64,000 bases of DNA, from contig NZ_CABVPN010000004.1 of assembly GCF_902499115.1 (NCBI RefSeq), positions 244,064 to 308,063 of the forward strand, read 5' to 3'. The notes under the pieces are model-generated. The model saw nothing but the letters and a program-made list of their open reading frames with translations. It made no database searches and was not told where the DNA came from. This document shows positions 25,288-33,881 of this stretch, one piece after another. How positions within the stretch are numbered: the first letter of the stretch is position 1; each line of letters begins with the position of its first letter. The position numbers and the translations under genes are program-made. The stretch comes from Burkholderia diffusa (GTDB lineage: Bacteria > Pseudomonadota > Gammaproteobacteria > Burkholderiales > Burkholderiaceae).

Positions 25288-25725
25288 ATGACGCTCACCT
25301 ACGACGTGACCGACGCCGGCGACGCGAACGTCCGCAAGCAGATCGCGGCGCCGCTCGTCCGGTTCAACGAAAGCCAGGCCGGCCCGATCGATTTCCGGCC
25401 GCTGGCCGTGCGCGTGACCGACGCCGACGGCACGGTCGTGGGCGGCCTGTGGGGCAGCACGGCGTTCGGCTGGCTGCATGTCGACCTGCTCGTCGTGCCC
25501 GAGGCGGCGCGCGGCCAGGGGGCCGGCTCGCGCATCATGGATCTCGCCGAGGCGGAAGCCGTCGCACGCGGCTGTCACGGCGCGTGGCTCGACACGTTCG
25601 ACTTTCAGGCGCGGCCGTTCTACGAGAAGCGCGGCTATGTCCGTTTCGGCGAGCTGCCGGATTACCCGACCGGGCATGCGCGCATTTTCCTGACGAAGAC
25701 GCTCGGTCCCCGCGCGGCGGCGTGA
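25288..25725 (+). CDS. GNAT-family N-acetyltransferase
   Basis: A 145-residue GCN5-related acetyltransferase. The acetyl-CoA pyrophosphate loop is visible as RGQGAGSRIM (about 74-83), preceded by the beta-4 strand HVDLLVVPEAA and followed by LDTFDFQARPFYEKRGYV, the typical motif B with the Tyr general acid in the FYEKRGY segment. The substrate is unknown; small GNATs of this type acetylate amines, antibiotics or protein N-termini. It sits 59 bp after the RpiR-type gene on the same strand, so cotranscription is possible. Confidence 0.85.
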   Translation: MTLTYDVTDAGDANVRKQIAAPLVRFNESQAGPIDFRPLAVRVTDADGTVVGGLWGSTAFGWLHVDLLVVPEAARGQGAGSRIMDLAEAEAVARGCHGAWLDTFDFQARPFYEKRGYVRFGELPDYPTGHARIFLTKTLGPRAAA

Positions 25726-25844
25726 CCGGCGGCACACCGCGCCGCGCGCGAGGCCCCGGCATCCACATCGATATTTCAGCGCGCCCTAAACCGTCGCGGT
25801 ACCGCGCGCGCGTATGCTGACGTCTCCATTCCGAGGAGACTTCG

Positions 25845-26705
25845 ATGTCCGATTCCAACGTGCAGTTTCGCCAAGCCGAAACCTTCCGCGCGCTGCACGC
25901 GCGGCCCGGCGCCTTCATCATCCCGAACCCGTGGGATGCCGGTTCCGCCCGGCTGCTCGCGATGGCCGGCTTCGAAGCGCTTGCCACCACGAGCGCCGGC
26001 TTCGCCTTTTCGCGAGGGCGGCCCGACAACGCGATCGATCGCGACGAAATGCTCGACCACATCGCCGAGATCGTCGCCGCGGGCGGCCTGCCGGTCAGCG
26101 CCGATCTCGAGAACGGCTTCGGCGACGCGCCTGACACGGTCGCCGAGACGATTCGCCTGGCGGCCGACGCCGGCGCGGTGGGCGGCTCGATCGAGGATGC
26201 GACCGGCCGTGCCGATGCGCCGATCTACCCGCACCACGAGGCGGTCGAGCGCATCGCGGCGGCGGTCGACGCGGCGCGCTCGCTGCGGTTTCCGTTCACG
26301 CTGACCGCGCGCTGCGAAAACTACCTGCACGGCCGCTCCGACCTTGCCGACACGATCGCGCGGCTGGTCGCGTACCGCGACGCGGGCGCCGACGTGCTCT
26401 ACGCACCCGGCGTGACCGATCCCGACGAGATCGCGGCGGTCACGCGCGCGGTCGGCGCGCCGGTCAACGTCGTGATGGGGCTGCAGGGCGGGTTGCTGAG
26501 CCGCGAGGCGCTCGCGGCGCTCGGCGTGAAGCGCGTCAGCGTCGGCGGCGCGCTGGCGCGGGCCGCATTCGGCGCGTTCCTGCGCGCTGCAACGGAAATG
26601 GCGCGCGACGGCACGTTCACGTTTACGCAAGCGGCGGTGCCGGGACGCGACCTCAATCGCTGGTTTTCGGCGCCGGACAATTCGCCCGTGCGGTTCGAAC
26701 AATGA
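25845..26705 (+). CDS. Isocitrate lyase/PEP mutase family protein
   Basis: A 286-residue TIM-barrel enzyme of the ICL/PEPM superfamily. It shows the metal-binding segment SADLENGFG (Asp87, Glu89) and TARCENYL in place of the KxCGH loop typical of isocitrate lyases, which places it in the broad subgroup resembling oxaloacetate decarboxylases and carboxyphosphonoenolpyruvate mutases. Such enzymes cleave or rearrange C-C or C-P bonds of 2-oxo acids with Mg2+. The precise reaction cannot be given. A good ribosome-binding site (CGAGGAGACTTCG) precedes the ATG at 25845. It is probably monocistronic: it follows the GNAT gene by 119 bp and precedes a 333-bp gene-free stretch. Confidence 0.85.
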   Translation: MSDSNVQFRQAETFRALHARPGAFIIPNPWDAGSARLLAMAGFEALATTSAGFAFSRGRPDNAIDRDEMLDHIAEIVAAGGLPVSADLENGFGDAPDTVAETIRLAADAGAVGGSIEDATGRADAPIYPHHEAVERIAAAVDAARSLRFPFTLTARCENYLHGRSDLADTIARLVAYRDAGADVLYAPGVTDPDEIAAVTRAVGAPVNVVMGLQGGLLSREALAALGVKRVSVGGALARAAFGAFLRAATEMARDGTFTFTQAAVPGRDLNRWFSAPDNSPVRFEQ

Positions 26706-27038
26706 GCGCCGATAAAACGTGGGAACGTTTCCAGCCGGAAACCGATTGACAGTAATCAATCGAAACCACCGCCGATTTGAAGTTCGATGACGGCGCGAAA
26801 TTCATCGTTTATTCTCTGCACTCCGGTTGTTTGACCATAATCGGCGCGCAAGCCGCGCCGATTATGGTGTCAGAAGCCCGCCGCGCGAATCGGTGCCGCG
26901 TAGTGTTGCGATTTTCAGGTCGATGTTTTCGGGTATTCGGGAGTTGCCGGTTATTTATTGGATTGGTAATCTGCCGCGTATCCGAATGACCTGTCAGCGG
27001 GCCGCCGGAAAATGAATATATAAAAAATCGAGAGAGCG
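26706..27038. other. Gene-free stretch with a long perfect hairpin
   Basis: About 333 bases with relatively low GC. Its main feature is the 15-bp perfect inverted repeat at 26834-26868. A 70-codon open frame that spans the hairpin has no ribosome-binding site and atypical codon use, and is not called. Confidence 0.6.
26834..26868. repeat. Perfect 15-bp inverted repeat (hairpin)
   Basis: Left arm ACCATAATCGGCGCG (26834-26848), 5-base loop CAAGC, right arm CGCGCCGATTATGGT (26854-26868). No T-run follows on either strand, so it is not a textbook factor-independent terminator. It may be a bidirectional 3'-end structure, an operator or a mobile-element scar. Confidence 0.75.
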
Positions 27039-27305
27039 ATGAAAATCCGAGAAAATCACAGCAACGGCTTTCGCGTCGGCGATGTCGTGACGCTGAAAAC
27101 CGGTGGGCCGCGCATGACCGTCACCTATGCCGGGCCGGTCGTGTTCGACGATGCCGACTGGCTGATCTGCCAGTGGTTCGACGACGGCGGCCGCTTCCGG
27201 CAGGAAATGTTTCATCACGAAACGGTGGTGCCCGAACCGCGTGCGATTTCCGCCGGGCGAGTCCGCCTGCGCATGCAGGCGCACCGCTACCGGTCGGCAG
27301 CCTGA
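27039..27305 (+). CDS. DUF2158 (YodC-family) small protein
   Basis: An 88-residue protein whose first 65 residues match the YodC/DUF2158 pattern: FRVGDVVTLKTGGPRMTV, a short beta segment, and ICQWFDDGGRFRQEMFHHETV. The compact beta-barrel family is widespread and its function is unknown. The C-terminal extension is basic (RLRMQAHRYR). The start ATG at 27039 has GAGAGAG upstream as a weak ribosome-binding site. It lies between a hairpin region and the cytochrome P450 gene on the same strand. Confidence 0.82.
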   Translation: MKIRENHSNGFRVGDVVTLKTGGPRMTVTYAGPVVFDDADWLICQWFDDGGRFRQEMFHHETVVPEPRAISAGRVRLRMQAHRYRSAA

Positions 27306-27456
27306 CGCCACGTCCGTCACGGCGCCGCGTCGCTTGCCGCCCGTGGGTTGCTGCGTCGCAGCACTCCGCGGTGCCGGCATGAGCATGAGCGCGACATCCG
27401 CGACATTTCACGTCAACCTGAAACATGCGGCGGCCCGGCGCGCCGATACTGCACGC

Positions 27457-28623
27457 ATGAACCCGACCAATCCGATTGCCGCGGTCACGCACCGCGATCC
27501 CTATCCTTACTACTCGACGCTCGTCGACGGGCCGCCGCTCGCGTTCGACGCCTCGCTCGGCCTGTGGGTCGCGAGCCGGGCGGCGAGCGTGACGGCCGTG
27601 CTCGGTCACCCGGCGTGCCGCGTCAGGCCGCTCGACGCGCCGGTACCGCCCGCATTGCGTGGGACGACGGCGGGCGCGCTGTTCGGCGAACTGGTGCGCA
27701 TGAACGACGGCGCATTGCGGCACGACGTGCCGAAGCAGGCGCTGCGCGCGGCGTTCGCGCCGATCGACGTCGACGCGTTGCGCGAGCGGGCCGCGCAACT
27801 CGCCGGCGGCCGGTTGCGCATGCCGCACGACGCCGATGCACTGAACGCGTGGTGCCTGACGGTGCCCGTTTGCGCGGTCGCCGATCTGCTCGGCTTCGAC
27901 GACACGCAGCTCGACGATATCGCCGCGCTGGTCGTCGACTTCGTCGCCGCGCTGTCGCCGCTGTCGGACGACGTGGCACTGGCCCGCGCGAGCGAGGCCG
28001 CGCGGCAACTGCTCGACCGGATGACGGAGCGTGTCGCGCGCACACACGCGCAGGACGGCTCATGGGTCGCGGCGATTCAGCAAGCGGCCGGTGCCGCGGG
28101 TTGGCACGCGAGCGGCGCGCTCGTCGCGAATCTCGTCGGGTTGCTGTCGCAGACGTGCGAGGCGACGGCCGCGTGGCTCGGCAATGTGCTGGTCGCGTGG
28201 GACGCAACCGGTGCCGAGCGCACGCTGCCGGATGCCGCGATGCTCGAGGCATTCGTCGCCGAGGTCGGCCGATTCGATTCGCCGGTGCAGAACACGCGCC
28301 GCTTCGTCGCGTCGCGCACGACGATCGAAGGCGTGACCGTCGATGCCGGTGCGGCCATCCTGGTCGTGCTCGCGGCGGCGAACCGCGATCCGGCCGTGCA
28401 CCGCGAGCCGGACCGGTTGCTGCCGGGCCGCGCGCCGGGGCCGAACTTCGGGTTCGGCACGGGGCCGCACGGCTGCCCGGGCGAGCGGATCGCGCGGGCG
28501 GTGACGGCGGGGGCGTTCGGGGCGTGGCTGCGCGCGGGCGGTGAGGCGCCGCGCGAGAGGCTGGTGTGGGACTACCGGGCCTCGACCAACGTCAGGATGC
28601 CGAAGTTCGGCACGGCGAGGTAA
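27457..28623 (+). CDS. Cytochrome P450
   Basis: Haem-thiolate monooxygenase of 388 residues without a membrane anchor, so a soluble bacterial P450 needing separate redox partners. The haem loop is FGFGTGPHGCPGERIAR with Cys340 as thiolate ligand, and the K-helix ExxR is EVGR within AFVAEVGRFDSP. The I-helix reads ANLVGLLSQTCEAT: the usual acid of the acid-alcohol pair is Gln, which may alter oxygen activation. Start: ATG 27457 begins at NPIAAVTHRDPYPYY, the usual P450 N-terminus; an in-frame ATG at 27379 would add 26 residues of non-conserved sequence, and neither has a clear ribosome-binding site. No ferredoxin or reductase gene is adjacent. The substrate is unknown. Confidence 0.82.
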   Translation: MNPTNPIAAVTHRDPYPYYSTLVDGPPLAFDASLGLWVASRAASVTAVLGHPACRVRPLDAPVPPALRGTTAGALFGELVRMNDGALRHDVPKQALRAAFAPIDVDALRERAAQLAGGRLRMPHDADALNAWCLTVPVCAVADLLGFDDTQLDDIAALVVDFVAALSPLSDDVALARASEAARQLLDRMTERVARTHAQDGSWVAAIQQAAGAAGWHASGALVANLVGLLSQTCEATAAWLGNVLVAWDATGAERTLPDAAMLEAFVAEVGRFDSPVQNTRRFVASRTTIEGVTVDAGAAILVVLAAANRDPAVHREPDRLLPGRAPGPNFGFGTGPHGCPGERIARAVTAGAFGAWLRAGGEAPRERLVWDYRASTNVRMPKFGTAR

Positions 28624-28651
28624 GGCAAAGTAAAGGGAACAGCGGGACTGC

Positions 28652-28978
28652 CTAGCGGCAACCTTGCTTCTCGGCCCATTGCTCCTGGGCGGCGACGCGG
28701 CGCTGCACGCGTTCGACGAGGCCGGTCGAGAAAGTCCGCATGCTGATGCCGCGGCGCTTCGCGAGGATGGCTTGCGCGACGTCGGTTTGCGGGTTCGGCT
28801 GGCATGCCCAGTAGAGCGTCATCAGCCAGCCGATGCCCGTCCACGCGAACAGCGCGTTGAACATTGCGATCGTCAGCCTGTCGTTCCGCCCGCGCCGGTC
28901 GGCGACGATGGCTGGAAGAAAATAGAGCGCGATCGCCGCGACCGAGCCGGCCATCTGAATCAGGACTGCGTGTTCCAT
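28652..28978 (-). CDS. Superinfection immunity family membrane protein
   Basis: A 108-residue inner-membrane protein. TM1 lies at about 7-26 (IQMAGSVAAIALYFLPAIVA), a conserved basic turn DRRGRNDRL follows, and TM2 lies at about 38-58 with LFAWTGIGWLMTLYWACQ. The RRxRxxxxIxxxNxxxGWTxxGWxxxLxWA architecture is that of the superinfection-immunity family named after a T4 protein, but chromosomal members have no proven role. The C-terminal 50 residues are charged and cytoplasmic. The ATG at 28978 has GGAG 8 bases upstream; a longer frame to 29002 is less well supported. It is convergent with the P450 gene and lies downstream of the rhodanese gene on the same strand. Confidence 0.78.
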   Translation of the reverse strand: MEHAVLIQMAGSVAAIALYFLPAIVADRRGRNDRLTIAMFNALFAWTGIGWLMTLYWACQPNPQTDVAQAILAKRRGISMRTFSTGLVERVQRRVAAQEQWAEKQGCR

Positions 28979-29068
28979 GTTGCTGCTCCATCCGAACTGC
29001 AATGTGGCCGATTGTCGCGCTTTTTCCGTTCGTGTGCCGGCAATTGATTGTTGCGTTTTTAATGACGA

Positions 29069-29488
29069 TCAGCGCGCGGCGACGTCCTCCGGTTGCACTT
29101 CGTTGCACAACGCGAAACCTTCGTCGAGCCAGCCGGTGACTCCGCCGATCATCAGCTTCACCGGGCGGCCCAGGCGCGCGAGCCGGATCGCCGCGCGCGC
29201 GGCACCGTTGCAGTGCGGGCCGGCGCAGTAGACGACGAACAGCGTGTCGGCCGGGTGGTCGGCGAGCTTGCCGGCGACGATCTTGCGGTGCGGCAGGTTG
29301 CGCGCGCCGGGCACGTGGCCGGCGGCAAACTCCTCCGGACCCCGGACGTCGAGCAGCACGAAATCGGGCGAGCCGGACGCAAGCGCGTCGTGCACGTCCC
29401 AGCAATCGGTCTCGAAGCTCAGCGAGGCTTCGAAGTGCGCGAGGGCGGCGGCGCTGTCGGCGGCGGGGACGTCGGTGACGTAAGACAT
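29069..29488 (-). CDS. Rhodanese-like sulfurtransferase
   Basis: Single-domain rhodanese of 139 residues. It contains VLLDVRGPEEFAAGHVPGA (substrate-side motif) and the active-site loop YCAGPHCNGA with Cys88 as the likely persulfide carrier; a second cysteine (Cys93) within the loop is common in this subgroup. An N-terminal helical extension of about 40 residues precedes the domain. Rhodaneses move sulfur from thiosulfate or protein persulfides to acceptors such as cyanide or thiols. It is divergent from the FtrA-like regulator with a 111-bp gap; this pairing recurs in proteobacteria, so the regulator may control it. GGAG upstream of ATG 29488 supports the start. Confidence 0.88.
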   Translation of the reverse strand: MSYVTDVPAADSAAALAHFEASLSFETDCWDVHDALASGSPDFVLLDVRGPEEFAAGHVPGARNLPHRKIVAGKLADHPADTLFVVYCAGPHCNGAARAAIRLARLGRPVKLMIGGVTGWLDEGFALCNEVQPEDVAAR

Positions 29489-29599
29489 GAAACGCGCTCC
29501 TGAAAGACGGCGCGGAATGCGCCGGGATGAAGGGCAGTATCGCGGTTCGGCGGCCATCGCGGCAGTGGCGCGATCGACAAGTTCCGGTAACATCGCGCC

Positions 29600-30574
29600 A
29601 TGCACAATCATCTCGTCGTCGCGCTCGCCTACGATCGCCTCTGCACCTTCGAATTCGGCTGCGTGGTCGAACTGTTCGCGCTCGAACGCCCGGAACTCGG
29701 CGTCGACTGGTATCGCTTCGCCGTCTGCGCGAGCGAGCCGGGCCCCGTGCGCGCGGCGGGCGGCATCACGGTCGCCGCGCCGTACCGGCTCGCGATGCTC
29801 GATCGCGCGGACACCATCGTGATTCCCGGCTGGCGCGATCCGGACGAACCGCCGCCGGAACCGCTGCTGAAGAAGCTGCGTGCCGCGCATCGCCGCGGCG
29901 CGCGGCTCTGTTCGATCTGCTCGGGCGTGTTCGTGCTCGCGGCGGCTGGCGTGCTCGACGGGCTCACCGTCACGACGCACTGGCGCTACGCCGAGCGCCT
30001 GCAGGCGCGCTATCCGGCGCTGCGCGTGAATCCCGACGCGCTGTACGTCGACGAAGGGCAGATCGTCACGTCGGCCGGCTCGGCGGCGGGGCTCGACATG
30101 CTGCTGCATCTCGTGCGCCGCGACCACGGCGGCGCGATTGCGAACCGGGTCGCGCAGCGCCTCGTGCTGCCGCCGCATCGCGACGGCGGCCAGGCGCAGT
30201 TCGTGCCGCGACCGGTCGCCCCGGGCGGCAGCGACCGGCTCGCGAAGCTGATCGACTGGATGCGCGCGCATGCGGCCGAGCCGCACACGCTCGCGTCGCT
30301 GGCCGCGCAGGCGGCGATGAGCACGCGCACGCTGCAGCGGCAGTTCGCGGACGCGACGGGGATGTCGCCGCTCGCGTGGCTGATCCGCGAGCGCGTGAAC
30401 GTCGCGAAGGACATGCTCGAAGCGCATCCCGGGATGTCGCTCGCGCAGATTGCCGCGCGCGCGGGGTTCGGTTCCGAGGAGTCGTTGCGCCGGCACTTCC
30501 GGCGCGTCGCGGCGACGAGCCCTGCCGCGTACCGGCGCGGGATGGATCGCGGCGTGAGGCCCGCGGACGCGTGA
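29600..30574 (+). CDS. ftrA: GlxA/FtrA-type transcriptional regulator (DJ-1-like domain plus AraC HTH)
   Basis: A 324-residue regulator. Residues 1-180 form a DJ-1/PfpI-like domain with CSICSGVFVLAAAGVLDG (the nucleophile-elbow region) and VYDEGQ-like VDEGQIVTSAGSAAGLD. Residues 220-320 form an AraC-type double helix-turn-helix (LASLAAQAAMSTRTLQRQF and LAQIAARAGFGSEESLRRHF). This domain order is typical of GlxA/FtrA regulators. It is divergent from a rhodanese gene, the likely target. The start at 29600 gives the full first beta-strand of the DJ-1 fold. The effector is unknown. Confidence 0.85.
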   Translation: MHNHLVVALAYDRLCTFEFGCVVELFALERPELGVDWYRFAVCASEPGPVRAAGGITVAAPYRLAMLDRADTIVIPGWRDPDEPPPEPLLKKLRAAHRRGARLCSICSGVFVLAAAGVLDGLTVTTHWRYAERLQARYPALRVNPDALYVDEGQIVTSAGSAAGLDMLLHLVRRDHGGAIANRVAQRLVLPPHRDGGQAQFVPRPVAPGGSDRLAKLIDWMRAHAAEPHTLASLAAQAAMSTRTLQRQFADATGMSPLAWLIRERVNVAKDMLEAHPGMSLAQIAARAGFGSEESLRRHFRRVAATSPAAYRRGMDRGVRPADA

Positions 30575-30746
30575 GCGTCGCGCCTTGCTTCGCCACACCA
30601 GCGCCCGGCCGCCGTTCACTTCCTGCTGACTTCGAGCGCGCGTAAGATGGCGGTCGCCGTGCGGCGATCCGGTTCACGCGCGCCGCGCTTCGTGCGCCGC
30701 TGCAACCAGCCGCCATTCATCCATCACAACGACAAGGACAATCGCC

Positions 30747-31472
30747 ATGGGCCTGCTGGGAAAGCTATTCGGAAAGAAACCGCGTGATGAAGCGTCGACG
30801 CCCGCGCCGTCCGCGAACGACGCACCCGACGCATCCGAAGGCGCGGACGATCAGAACGGCCCCGACATCGCGCCCGAGCTCGCGCCCGCGCTGAAGGCAT
30901 TCCAGGCCGGCCGGCACGACGCCGCGATCGCGGCCGCCGCGCCGCACGCGGAGCGACTGGCCGATGCGGCGCGCCTGTGCGCGCTGTCGTACTCGGCGAT
31001 GGAGCGTTATCCGGAAGCGTTTCCGTACTGGCTTGCGCTGTTCGACCGCGAGCCGAGCGCGCACAACGCGGTGCAGCTCGCGACGACGTCGGTGATGTGC
31101 GGCGAAGTGGAGCGCGGCGAGGCGTGGATGCAAAAGGCCGCCGAGATCAATCACGACACGCACGAGCAGTCCGACGTCGCCGCGCGCGTGAACTTCATTT
31201 CCGCGCTGATGCAAAGCGGCCACCTGCGCGAGGCGTTGCCGCATCTCGCGTGGGTGCGCGACGTGTACGGCCACGTGCGCATCACCGATTCGACCTTCCT
31301 CTACATGCGCGGCATTCCGTTCTTTTCGTCGTTCCTCGAGAACAGTCTCGACATCCTGAAGGCCACGCAGCCGGCCGATGCGATCGCGCCGTGGTACGGC
31401 GAACTGAAGGGCAAGCTCGACGAAGAAGGCGAAGCGCAGCTCGCCGAGTGGGTCGGTCGCTTGCCGGCATGA
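30747..31472 (+). CDS. Tetratricopeptide-like helical protein of unknown function
   Basis: A 241-residue protein. It starts MGLLGKLFGKKPRDE, a short amphipathic basic segment, followed by an acidic, Ala/Asp-rich linker (16-45) and a helical repeat region (about 48-215). The repeat pattern, such as ALKAFQAGRHDAAIAAAAPH, LCALSYSAMERYPEAFPYWLALF and SALMQSGHLREALPHL, resembles tetratricopeptide repeats. It has no signal peptide. Similar start sequences occur in uncharacterised Burkholderia proteins; I do not recognise a function. AAGGA precedes the ATG at 30747. It converges with the arginine decarboxylase gene 67 bp away. Confidence 0.75.
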   Translation: MGLLGKLFGKKPRDEASTPAPSANDAPDASEGADDQNGPDIAPELAPALKAFQAGRHDAAIAAAAPHAERLADAARLCALSYSAMERYPEAFPYWLALFDREPSAHNAVQLATTSVMCGEVERGEAWMQKAAEINHDTHEQSDVAARVNFISALMQSGHLREALPHLAWVRDVYGHVRITDSTFLYMRGIPFFSSFLENSLDILKATQPADAIAPWYGELKGKLDEEGEAQLAEWVGRLPA

Positions 31473-31538
31473 CCGGCGAGTCGTCACGCGTCGCGACGCC
31501 GGCCGCGTTCTGCCGGCGCGGCGTCGCGGCGCGCATGC

Positions 31539-33878
31539 TCAGCGCGTGTTGGTGTCGCGCGCGGTTTTCTTGATGCACGCGATCCGGTACACGCCGTCCT
31601 CGACTTCGACGCCATGCGTGTCGTGCGTGAAGCCGGGGAAGCGCAGGTCGTATTGCTCGAGCGCCTTCAGGTAGCCGAGCAGCGGGCCGTCGGCGGGCCC
31701 TGCGTTCTCGCCGGGCATCAGCAGCGGAATGCCGGGCGGATAGGGCACGACGCCTGTCGCGACGGTGCGGCCTTCCATCTCCGACAGCTCCAGCATCTCG
31801 ATGTCGTTGTGCACGAGATGCTCGAACGCCTCGGCCGGGCTGAAGTCGGGCTGCGGCAGCGTCGAGAAGCCGCGCGACATCATCTCGGTCGTCTTCAGGT
31901 CGCTCATCGCGCTGAACATCAGGTCGCACAGATCGCGCAGGCCGAGCTTGCCGTAGCGGTCCGGATAGCGCGCGACGAGTTCCGGCAGCGCCTGTTCGAG
32001 CGGCGCGTTCGCGTCGTAGTCGCGCTTGAAGTCGAGCAGCGTGTTGACGAGCGTGCCCCACTTGCCCTTCGTCACGCCGATCGAGAACAGGAACAGGATC
32101 GTGAAGTCGGTCGTCTTCTCGACGACGATCCCGTGACGGTCCAGATACGCGGTGACGACCGACGCCGGAATGCCGACCGGCATCAGCCCGCCGTGCGGCG
32201 CGACGCCCGGCGTGACGATCGACACCTTGATCGGATCGAGCATGCAGTAGTCGTCCTCGATCTCGCCGAAGCCGTGCCACGTCTCGCCCGGATGCAGCAC
32301 CCAGCACGACGGATCGGTGGCGAGCAGCGTTTCGTCCGCTTCATGGAACGGCACGCGCCGGCCCGTCTTGCGATCGACCACGGTGTCCGGCTGCCAGCCG
32401 TTGAAGAACCAGTCGTCGCTCTCCTCGCATTCCGCATGCAGCCGCGCGAGCATCCGGCGGAACGACACGGCCTCGCGGATCGCGTCGGTCGTCAGCGCCT
32501 CGCCGCCGGGGCCGTCCATCATCGCGGCGCTCACGTCGTTCGACGCGATGATCGCGTAGTTCGGCGACGTCGACGCATGCATCATGTATGCCTCGTTGAA
32601 GCGTGCATGCTCGATCGGATTGCGGCCGTCGCGGACGTGGATGAACGACGCCTGCGACAGCGCGGCGAGCAGCTTGTGCGTCGACTGCGTCGCGAACACG
32701 GTCGGCTTGCTTGCGTCGTGCTGCGACGGATCGCCGTGCATCGCGTGACGATCGCGGTAGATCGGGTTGAAGCGCGCGTAGCCGTACCACGCTTCATCGA
32801 AATGCAATCGGTCGACGCTCTGGCCGAGCAGTTCCTCGACGCGCGCGACGTTGTAGCAGAGGCCGTCGTACGTCGAGTTCGTGATCAGTGCATGCACCGG
32901 CGTCGGATCGATGCCGTCACGCCCGCGCACCAGCGGGTTCGCGTCGATCGCGAGGCGCACGGCGGCGGCCGTGAGCCGTTCCGGCATGATCGGCCCGATG
33001 ATCCCGTAATGGTTGCGTGACGGGATCAGGTAGGTCGGAATCGCGCCGGACATCGTCATCGCGTGCTCGGCCGACTTGTGGCAGTTGCGGTCGCACAGCG
33101 CGACCTGGTTGCGCGTGACGCTCGCCATCAGGATCACGCGGTTCGACATCGACGAGCCGTTCGTCACGTGATACGTGCGGTGCGCGCCGAACACGCGCGC
33201 CGCGTAGCGTTCGCTTTCGCCGATCGGACCGGAGTGGTCGAGCAGCGAGCCGAGTTCGCCGACCGAGATCGACAGGTCCGAGCGGAACAGCGCCTCGCCG
33301 AAGAATTCGAAGTACGCGCGGCCGACCGGCGATTTCAGGAACGCGGTGCCGCCCGTATGGCCCGGCGTGTGCCACGAGTATTCGTACACGCGCGAGAACT
33401 GCGCGAGCGCGCGGAACATCGGCGGCAGCACGGTTTCGCGGTAGCGTTCGATCGCGGCGACGATCCGCCCGCCGATGAACGCGGTGGTGTCCTCCAGCAT
33501 CCAGATGAAGTCGTCGGCCTTGCGCATCGCGTCGACGGGAATCGCGGCTGCGCTCGCGCGGCTCGCGAGCAGGAACACCGGCACCGTCGCATTGCGCGCG
33601 CGCATCGCGTCGAGCACGGCCTGGGCGGGCGCATGGGCGGGATCGTTGCCGAGCTCCCAGTTGAGCAGCAGGCACTGGATCGCGGGATCGGCGTCGACCA
33701 CCGCGCGCGCGTCGTCGGCGGAGGTCGCGATCACGACGTCGACGAGCCGCGTGCGCAATTCTTCGACGAGCGCGGTGGCCGCGCGTCCGGTGGCCGTGCG
33801 TTCGTCGATGTCGTGCTGCACGAGCAACGCCTTCATGCCGAGGCGACGGAACGCCGGTTGGGTCAAGGAAGCGGTCAT
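31539..33878 (-). CDS. adiA: Biodegradative arginine decarboxylase
   Basis: PLP-dependent fold-type I decarboxylase of 779 residues converting arginine plus a proton into agmatine and CO2. It matches E. coli AdiA throughout: N-terminal wing (ALLVQHDI), then EYSWHTPGHTGG, SLLDHSGPIGESERYAARVFGA, DRNCHKS, DRLHFDEAWYGYARFNPIY, and ATQSTHKLLAALSQAS with Lys402 as the PLP Schiff-base residue. The C-terminal domain has CWVLHPGETWHGF and PYPPGIP. The ATG at 33878 has GGGGGA eight bases upstream; an in-frame ATG 14 codons on (MKALLV) aligns with AdiA and is the alternative. It lies 3 bp downstream of adiC, so it is translated from the same mRNA. It provides acid resistance by consuming cytoplasmic protons. 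Confidence 0.92.
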   Translation of the reverse strand: MTASLTQPAFRRLGMKALLVQHDIDERTATGRAATALVEELRTRLVDVVIATSADDARAVVDADPAIQCLLLNWELGNDPAHAPAQAVLDAMRARNATVPVFLLASRASAAAIPVDAMRKADDFIWMLEDTTAFIGGRIVAAIERYRETVLPPMFRALAQFSRVYEYSWHTPGHTGGTAFLKSPVGRAYFEFFGEALFRSDLSISVGELGSLLDHSGPIGESERYAARVFGAHRTYHVTNGSSMSNRVILMASVTRNQVALCDRNCHKSAEHAMTMSGAIPTYLIPSRNHYGIIGPIMPERLTAAAVRLAIDANPLVRGRDGIDPTPVHALITNSTYDGLCYNVARVEELLGQSVDRLHFDEAWYGYARFNPIYRDRHAMHGDPSQHDASKPTVFATQSTHKLLAALSQASFIHVRDGRNPIEHARFNEAYMMHASTSPNYAIIASNDVSAAMMDGPGGEALTTDAIREAVSFRRMLARLHAECEESDDWFFNGWQPDTVVDRKTGRRVPFHEADETLLATDPSCWVLHPGETWHGFGEIEDDYCMLDPIKVSIVTPGVAPHGGLMPVGIPASVVTAYLDRHGIVVEKTTDFTILFLFSIGVTKGKWGTLVNTLLDFKRDYDANAPLEQALPELVARYPDRYGKLGLRDLCDLMFSAMSDLKTTEMMSRGFSTLPQPDFSPAEAFEHLVHNDIEMLELSEMEGRTVATGVVPYPPGIPLLMPGENAGPADGPLLGYLKALEQYDLRFPGFTHDTHGVEVEDGVYRIACIKKTARDTNTR

Positions 33879-33881
33879 GGG

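Noticed and set aside
26777..26989. A 70-codon open frame over the hairpin
   Set aside because: No ribosome-binding site, atypical composition, and its middle is the palindrome itself.
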